A stretch of DNA of 64,000 bases from Porticoccaceae bacterium (GTDB taxonomy: Bacteria; Pseudomonadota; Gammaproteobacteria; Pseudomonadales; Porticoccaceae): NCBI GenBank assembly GCA_018663035.1, contig JABJEX010000047.1:1-64000 (forward strand). Reading direction: 5' to 3'. The translations under genes were made by a program, and so were the position numbers. The notes under the pieces are model-generated. The model searched no databases. It saw only the letters and a program-made list of their open reading frames with translations, and was not told the DNA's origin. Positions 59,191 through 64,000 of the stretch are shown here, one piece after another. Positions within the stretch are counted from its first letter, which is position 1. Each line of letters opens with the position of its first letter.

Positions 59191-61443
59191 ATGAACGATA
59201 TCGTCACCTTCAACGATCAGGGGCTCGAGAGCCGCCCTCTAAGTGACTATGCCGAGCAAGCTTATCTCGATTACTCCATGTACGTAATCCTAGATCGAGC
59301 ACTGCCGCATATTGGCGATGGTCTCAAGCCTGTGCAGCGCCGGATTGTCTATGCAATGAGCGAATTGGGCCTCAAAGCAAGCGCCAAATATAAAAAATCT
59401 GCGCGCACTGTGGGTGATGTGATTGGTAAATTTCACCCCCATGGTGACAGCGCCGCCTATGAAGCTATGGTGTTGATGGCACAGCCTTTTTCCTACCGTT
59501 ATCCGCTAGTTGATGGCCAGGGTAACTGGGGCTCGGCCGATGATCCTAAATCTTTTGCGGCTATGCGTTACACCGAGTCTAAACTTTCCAAATATGCGGA
59601 TGTACTGCTGTCTGAATTAGGTCAGGGAACAGCTAACTGGCGGCCTAATTTTGATGCCACCCTCGATGAGCCTGAGATTCTCCCAGCTCGGGTTCCCAAT
59701 GTATTACTCAATGGCACTACAGGTATTGCTGTGGGCATGGCAACAGATATTCCACCCCACAACCTCAATGAGGTCGTGAAGGCCTGCTTGCATTTGCTGG
59801 ATAGTCCGAAGGCGACTGTGCCAGAGTTAATGGAATTTATAAAGGCGCCGGACTTTCCCACCGACGCAGAGATCATTACCCCCAGAAGCGATATTCTCAA
59901 TGCCTATGAGACCGGCCGCGGCTCTGTAAAGATGCGCGCTGTGTGGAATAAAGAAGACGGCGATATTATTGTCACTGCGTTGCCATTTCAGGCCTCAGGT
60001 TCAAAAATTTTAGAGCAGATTGCAGCACAGATGCGCAATAAAAAATTGCCAATGGTGGAAGACCTACGTGATGAATCTGACCATGAAAACCCAACCAGAT
60101 TAGTGATTACCCCACGCTCCAACCGAGTTGATGTGCCGGCTCTAATGGATCATTTATTTGCCACTACAGACCTTGAGCGCAGCTATCGCATCAATATGAA
60201 TATTATTGGTATTGATGGTCGTCCAGCTGTAATGGATCTGCGGCGTATTCTTAAAGACTGGCTCAGCTTCAGAGTCGATGTGACTCGTCGTCGCTTGGAT
60301 TATCGCTTGCAAAAAGTCGATAAGCGACTGCATCTATTGGATGGCTTGCTGATTGCCTTCTTAAATATCGATGAAGTAATCCATATTATTCGTACTGAAG
60401 ACGAGCCTAAGCCCGCTTTGATTGCTCGCTTTGCGCTTTCAGATACTCAGGCTGAATATATCTTAGATACCAAGTTGCGTCAGCTGGCACGACTTGAAGA
60501 GGTAAAAATCCGTGCCGAGCAGGATGAACTAGCTCGAGAAAAAGCTGAGTTGGAGTTGTTGTTGGGCTCAGATGCGCGACTAAAGACACTGGTTAAGAAA
60601 GAGCTGGTCGCCACCGCAGAGGAATACGGCGATGAGCGCCGATCACCCTTAACCGAACGTGGAGAAGCTCAGGCCTTTAGTGAAAAAGATCTTATGACCG
60701 CCGAGCCGATTACTGCTGTTCTCTCCGATAAGGGTTGGCTGCGCGCGGCAAAAGGCCATGAAATTGACCCTACTAGCCTAAGTTATAAGTCTGGTGACAA
60801 ATTCCTCTCCGCCGCCAAAGGTAAGAGCAATCAAAATGTCTTCTTACAAGACACCACAGGGCGTTTTTATGCGCTGCCAGGCCATACCTTGCCCTCTGCT
60901 CGCGGCCAGGGCGAGCCAGCCACAGGGCGTCTAAAAATGCCGCCAGGTGCGCTATTTACCGATGTCGTGATGGGGCCGGATAATCAAAAGATACTGTTGG
61001 GTACTGATGCTGGCTATGGCTTTATTGGCACCATTACGGATCTGTACACCAAGAACAAAGCGGGTAAAGCAGTGGTCTCGATTTCTAAGGGCGCACGGAT
61101 CCTCAGCCCTAAGATGATTGGTGATCAAAATGCTTTGATTGCAGCAGTGAGCAACGAGGGCCGCATGTTAGTGTTCCCAATTAGCGAACTTCCGGAGCTG
61201 GCGCGAGGTAAAGGTAATAAGATTATCAATATTCCCAGTTCGAGACTGCAGTCCCGTGAAGAATACGTAGTAGATTACGGTGTTGTGCCTGAAGGCGGCG
61301 CTCTGGTGGTGCATTCCGGTAAGCGCTATCTAGTAATGAAAGGTAAGGATCTCGAACATTATCGCGGAGAGCGCGGCCGTCGTGGTCACAAGTTACCTCG
61401 AGGCTTCCAAAAGGTCGATAAATTGGATGTCGAATCCAATTAA
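59191..61443 (+). CDS. parC: DNA topoisomerase IV subunit A
   Basis: A 750-residue ParC, the DNA-cleaving subunit. The catalytic Tyr127 is in [11 protein letters not shown]. The quinolone-resistance region [10 protein letters not shown] has Ser87 and Glu91, which correspond to the wild-type Ser80 and Glu84 of E. coli, so no target-site resistance is evident. The C-terminal DNA-wrapping beta-pinwheel is present but degenerate compared to GyrA. Located directly after parE. Confidence 0.97.
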   Translation: MNDIVTFNDQGLESRPLSDYAEQAYLDYSMYVILDRALPHIGDGLKPVQRRIVYAMSELGLKASAKYKKSARTVGDVIGKFHPHGDSAAYEAMVLMAQPFSYRYPLVDGQGNWGSADDPKSFAAMRYTESKLSKYADVLLSELGQGTANWRPNFDATLDEPEILPARVPNVLLNGTTGIAVGMATDIPPHNLNEVVKACLHLLDSPKATVPELMEFIKAPDFPTDAEIITPRSDILNAYETGRGSVKMRAVWNKEDGDIIVTALPFQASGSKILEQIAAQMRNKKLPMVEDLRDESDHENPTRLVITPRSNRVDVPALMDHLFATTDLERSYRINMNIIGIDGRPAVMDLRRILKDWLSFRVDVTRRRLDYRLQKVDKRLHLLDGLLIAFLNIDEVIHIIRTEDEPKPALIARFALSDTQAEYILDTKLRQLARLEEVKIRAEQDELAREKAELELLLGSDARLKTLVKKELVATAEEYGDERRSPLTERGEAQAFSEKDLMTAEPITAVLSDKGWLRAAKGHEIDPTSLSYKSGDKFLSAAKGKSNQNVFLQDTTGRFYALPGHTLPSARGQGEPATGRLKMPPGALFTDVVMGPDNQKILLGTDAGYGFIGTITDLYTKNKAGKAVVSISKGARILSPKMIGDQNALIAAVSNEGRMLVFPISELPELARGKGNKIINIPSSRLQSREEYVVDYGVVPEGGALVVHSGKRYLVMKGKDLEHYRGERGRRGHKLPRGFQKVDKLDVESN

Positions 61444-61464
61444 AGACCCCTACAAAAATTCTTT

Positions 61465-61527
61465 TAGTCGAGCTTTAGTCGACTACGCTTAATAGGAATA
61501 CTTGGCCCCCACTTATAAAGTTGGGGC
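61465..61527. repeat. Two inverted repeats between parC and mscS
   Basis: The first is TAGTCGA-N7-TCGACTA (61465-61485). The second is an imperfect GC-rich stem of about 11 bases around ATAAA (61503-61527). Neither is followed by a T-run. Together they may weaken read-through from parC into mscS. Confidence 0.55.
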
Positions 61528-61565
61528 TGAGATTACCTATAACTAGTGATAAAAAGGAATTTAAA

Positions 61566-62399
61566 ATGCCTGAGACAATTGAGTTATTTCAGGAGCTAGC
61601 ACTGCGCTACGGCATCAAGATAATTTTGGCGTTGGCGATCTTTATTCTGGGTAGGTGGCTGACCAAAAAAATCTCAGTACTTGTGCAGCATGTGCTGGAA
61701 AAAAACAATACCGACCGCGTTATTCAGCACTTTGTTGGTAGTTTGGTATCTTGGATATTACTTATTTTCGTGGTGATTGCAGCTCTGGGACAACTGGGTA
61801 TTCAGACTGCCTCTTTCGTCGCCATTGTGGGTGCCGCAGGGTTGGCGATTGGGTTGGCGCTGCAGGGTTCGCTGGCTAACTTCGCTGCCGGCGTACTGAT
61901 TCTGATCTTCTGTCCGTTTAAAGTCGGTGACTTTATTGAGGTTGCCGGTGTTGCTGGTGTGGTGCAGAGGATTCATATTTTTACCACAGAGTTACATTCC
62001 CCAGATAACAAAAAGATCATCGTGCCCAACGGTGGCGTTATCAGCGGTAACATTACCAACTATTCTGCCAATCAAACTCGCCGTGTTGATCTACAGTTTG
62101 GTATAGGTTACGGGGATGATATCGATGATGCTAAAGCTGTGCTAACTTCTGTGATCGCAGCTGAGTCAAAGGTGCTCTCAGATCCAGCTCCGAGCATTGC
62201 TGTGGTCGAACTGGCCGATAGCAGCGTTAATTTGGTCTGTCGACCCTGGGTTAAAACTGCGGACTATTGGGATGTCTATTTCAATATTACTGAAGCGGTA
62301 AAAAAAGCACTGGATGCCAAAGGTATTTCGATTCCCTATCCTCAGCGCGACGTGCACCTGCATCGAGCAGGAGAGCAGCCCCTGGTGGCGGAATCATAG
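61566..62399 (+). CDS. mscS: Small-conductance mechanosensitive channel MscS
   Basis: A 277-residue MscS-family channel that opens under membrane tension during osmotic downshock. It starts at ATG 61566 (MPETIELFQELALRYG); an upstream in-frame start at 61521 is rejected because the family begins here. Three N-terminal helices end with the pore helix GAAGLAIGLALQGSLANFAAGVLIL, followed by the beta domain with FIEVAGVAGVVQRI and NGGVISGNITNYS. A glycine-rich pore helix as in E. coli MscS. Confidence 0.94.
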   Translation: MPETIELFQELALRYGIKIILALAIFILGRWLTKKISVLVQHVLEKNNTDRVIQHFVGSLVSWILLIFVVIAALGQLGIQTASFVAIVGAAGLAIGLALQGSLANFAAGVLILIFCPFKVGDFIEVAGVAGVVQRIHIFTTELHSPDNKKIIVPNGGVISGNITNYSANQTRRVDLQFGIGYGDDIDDAKAVLTSVIAAESKVLSDPAPSIAVVELADSSVNLVCRPWVKTADYWDVYFNITEAVKKALDAKGISIPYPQRDVHLHRAGEQPLVAES

Positions 62400-62430
62400 G
62401 GGAGGGGGTTAACCGACAAGGAGAGAAACT

Positions 62431-62679
62431 ATGGGTATTTTTTCATGGATTTTGTTAGGTCTTATAGCAGGTATCTTGGCCAAATATATAATGCCAGGCA
62501 AGGATAATGGTGGCTTCGTCATTACCACAATACTGGGTATTGCCGGTGCCTTTACTGGAGGCTGGCTGGGCTCTTTGGTGGGTCTAGGTACTGTTGGTGA
62601 GTTTAGTTTTTCGGGCTTAATTACCGCTGTGGTGGGCGCCCTGCTGCTGTTGTTTATCTACAGATCCTGCACCAAGTAG
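62431..62679 (+). CDS. GlsB/YeaQ/YmgE-family small membrane protein
   Basis: An 82-residue inner-membrane protein with three hydrophobic segments, starting MGIFSWILLGLIAGILAKYI and containing MPGKDNGGFVITTILGIAGAFTGGWLG. It matches the transglycosylase-associated/GlsB/YeaQ/YmgE family, linked to general stress. An AAGGAGAG site precedes ATG 62431. It lies 31 bases after mscS and ends in a strong terminator. Confidence 0.88.
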   Translation: MGIFSWILLGLIAGILAKYIMPGKDNGGFVITTILGIAGAFTGGWLGSLVGLGTVGEFSFSGLITAVVGALLLLFIYRSCTK

Positions 62680-62689
62680 TCGTGGAATA

Positions 62690-62715
62690 AAAAACGCCGG
62701 CTGGCCGGCGTTTTT
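62690..62715. terminator. Bidirectional terminator between the GlsB-like gene and ctpA
   Basis: An 11-base stem with a four-base CTGG loop (62690-62700 with 62705-62715) and A/T-runs on both sides. It can end the plus-strand GlsB-like gene and the minus-strand protease gene. Confidence 0.92.
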
Positions 62716-62740
62716 GCAGATTCGTCTCAACCTGCTTGCA

Positions 62741-64000
62741 TCACTGGTTTAGGGTTCGATTACCTAAAAGATAAAAGCCCTTGAGTAGATTGACTGCCTC
62801 GTAGAGTTGATTGTCAACGCTGAGGTCTTCAGCGGGCGAACTGTTGTTGTCTGTCGGCTTGTTTTGAGATGCATCCTCAGTTTCAAGATGCCCTTCCAGA
62901 TCGGCCTCACGAACCCGTTTTCTGCTGAGGTAGGGGCGAATCTCTGCTCGCTCAACCACAATGTCTGGAACAATTCCCTCTGCCTGAATAGAGCGTCCCT
63001 TTGGGGTGAAGTAGCGGGCTGTGGTCAGTTTAACTGCGCGCCCATCACCCAATGGAATCACTGTCTGTACCGACCCCTTACCAAAACTTTGTGTACCCAG
63101 AATAGCGGCTCGGCCATGGTCTTGAAGTGCTCCTGCGACAATTTCAGAGGCTGAGGCGCTGCCGCCATTGATTAGTACCACCACAGGCAGGCCTTTGAGT
63201 ACGTCACCAGCTTTTGCATCAAAGCTTATATTTGAGCTTGGCAGACGCCCCTCGGTGTAGACGAGGGTGCCGCTGTCTAGCAATGCATCGGCAATCTCAA
63301 CCGAGGCGGGCACTAGACCACCAGGATTATTACGCAGATCAATAACCACGCCTTTCAATGGCTGCGACTGGTCAGATTTGCTCTGTAATTCCTCGACCGC
63401 GGCAACAAAATCTTTGCCTGAATTCTGCTGAAACTGGGCAACCCGAATGTACCCATAGCCCGGCTCTAACAGGCGATTGCGCACCGAGCTAATTTTGATA
63501 ATGTCACGCACCACTTCAATATCTAGGGTTTCATCCTGCCCCTCACGAAATACCGTAAGTTTAATACTGGTGCCCTTTTCCCCGCGCATTTTGTCTATGG
63601 CTTTTTGCAGGCTCATACCCTGCACTGGTTTGCCATCCATTTTGACAATCAGATCGCCAGCCTGAACGCCTGCTTTAGCCGCTGGGGACTCGTCGATTGG
63701 CGACACCACTCTAATAGCGCCCTCTCCTGTCCCTACCTCCAGGCCCAGGCCACCATATTCGCCCGTTGAGTTTTCTTGAAGGTCATCATAGTCCGCTTCG
63801 TCTAAATATACGGAATGGGGGTCTAACTCAGTTAGCAAGCCGGCTATCGCGTTATTTAAAAGCTCCGCATCGCTGACTTCTTCAACATAGCCAAGACGAA
63901 TCTGTTCGAAAACCTGGGTAAATATGCGCAGCTCTCGCAACGGTAGGCGCTGCTGTTCTTCCTTGCCTGCCTCTGTATCAGTCACAGGGCTCTGTGCCAG
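62741..64000 (-). CDS. ctpA: S41 C-terminal processing protease (CtpA type), N-terminal end outside window
   Basis: At least 420 residues of an S41 family serine protease with a PDZ domain. An N-terminal segment (LRELRIFTQVFEQIRLGYVE) is followed by the PDZ domain (STGEYGGLGLEVGTGEG... to VREGQDET) and the catalytic region: ISSVRNRLLEPGYGYIRVAQF, VIDLRNNPGGLV, then INGGSASASEIVAGALQDHGRA (nucleophile Ser) and SFGKGSVQTVI (catalytic Lys). The frame stays open to the window edge. A GTG at 63985 is internal, since Leu-Ala-Gln-Ser-Pro precede it and resemble the end of a signal peptide. It degrades periplasmic proteins or processes penicillin-binding proteins. Confidence 0.93.
   Translation of the reverse strand: MAQSPVTDTEAGKEEQQRLPLRELRIFTQVFEQIRLGYVEEVSDAELLNNAIAGLLTELDPHSVYLDEADYDDLQENSTGEYGGLGLEVGTGEGAIRVVSPIDESPAAKAGVQAGDLIVKMDGKPVQGMSLQKAIDKMRGEKGTSIKLTVFREGQDETLDIEVVRDIIKISSVRNRLLEPGYGYIRVAQFQQNSGKDFVAAVEELQSKSDQSQPLKGVVIDLRNNPGGLVPASVEIADALLDSGTLVYTEGRLPSSNISFDAKAGDVLKGLPVVVLINGGSASASEIVAGALQDHGRAAILGTQSFGKGSVQTVIPLGDGRAVKLTTARYFTPKGRSIQAEGIVPDIVVERAEIRPYLSRKRVREADLEGHLETEDASQNKPTDNNSSPAEDLSVDNQLYEAVNLLKGFYLLGNRTLNQ

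Overview
The window reads as chromosomal DNA of a free-living marine gammaproteobacterium, probably in or near the SAR92/Porticoccaceae (Cellvibrionales) lineages. This is inferred from gene order and protein style, not from a marker-gene search. Base composition is balanced, coding density is very high, and several blocks follow the Pseudomonas chromosome: recG-oxyR; ridA-spoT-rpoZ-gmk; yicC-rph-pyrE; slmA-argB-algC-coaBC-radC-rpmB-rpmG; a HAD phosphatase-rppH-ptsP-lgt-thyA-folA; and glnE-ilvE-[variable]-waaA-tolC-nudF-cpdA-yqiA-parE-parC. I see no rRNA, tRNA, CRISPR array, insertion sequence or prophage.

Layout. 1-4.7 kb: small accessory genes: an NTF2-like fragment, a PqqB-like metallohydrolase, an AhpD-like protein, a cysteine-cluster protein and a VF530-type DNA-binding protein. 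They are followed by an unusual overlapping gene pair (2841-4027) and a small membrane protein with an ACT-domain gene. 4.7-16.2 kb, mostly minus strand: Pit phosphate uptake with its DUF47 partner, recG-oxyR, ridA-spoT-rpoZ-gmk (stringent response and nucleotide supply), an S1/P1 nuclease and yicC. 16.3-24.2 kb: rph-pyrE and the convergent coaBC-algC-argB-slmA operon, then radC. 24.2-30.6 kb: ribosomal proteins L28 and L33, a cold-shock protein and assorted housekeeping genes including arfB, srkA and gcvH. 30.7-36.6 kb: rppH-ptsP-lgt-thyA-folA. 36.8-42 kb: a six-gene TonB energisation operon (DUF3450, TtpC-like, ExbB, ExbD, TonB, TPR). 42-49.3 kb: ilvD, argA, glnE, ilvE. 49.3-51.6 kb: a short surface-glycan island with two paralogous glycosyltransferases and a sulfotransferase, where Pseudomonas carries LPS core genes. 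51.7-64 kb: waaA, tolC, nudF, DUF1249, cpdA, yqiA, parE, parC, mscS, a GlsB-like protein and a C-terminal processing protease cut by the window edge.

Most of the window is conserved core genome. The best candidate for an undescribed system is the pair at 2841-4027. A membrane-anchored protein ends, and its translationally overlapping small partner begins, with the same NINITGG...GN..QG motif, encoded by an identical 21-base segment. That arrangement resembles effector/receptor pairs joined by bacterial amyloid signalling motifs, but no NLR or STAND gene is present. Other points of interest are an OxyR lacking the resolving cysteine, a GC-rich hairpin between exbB and exbD, paired inverted repeats around the TonB-operon promoter, and the replaced LPS-core locus.
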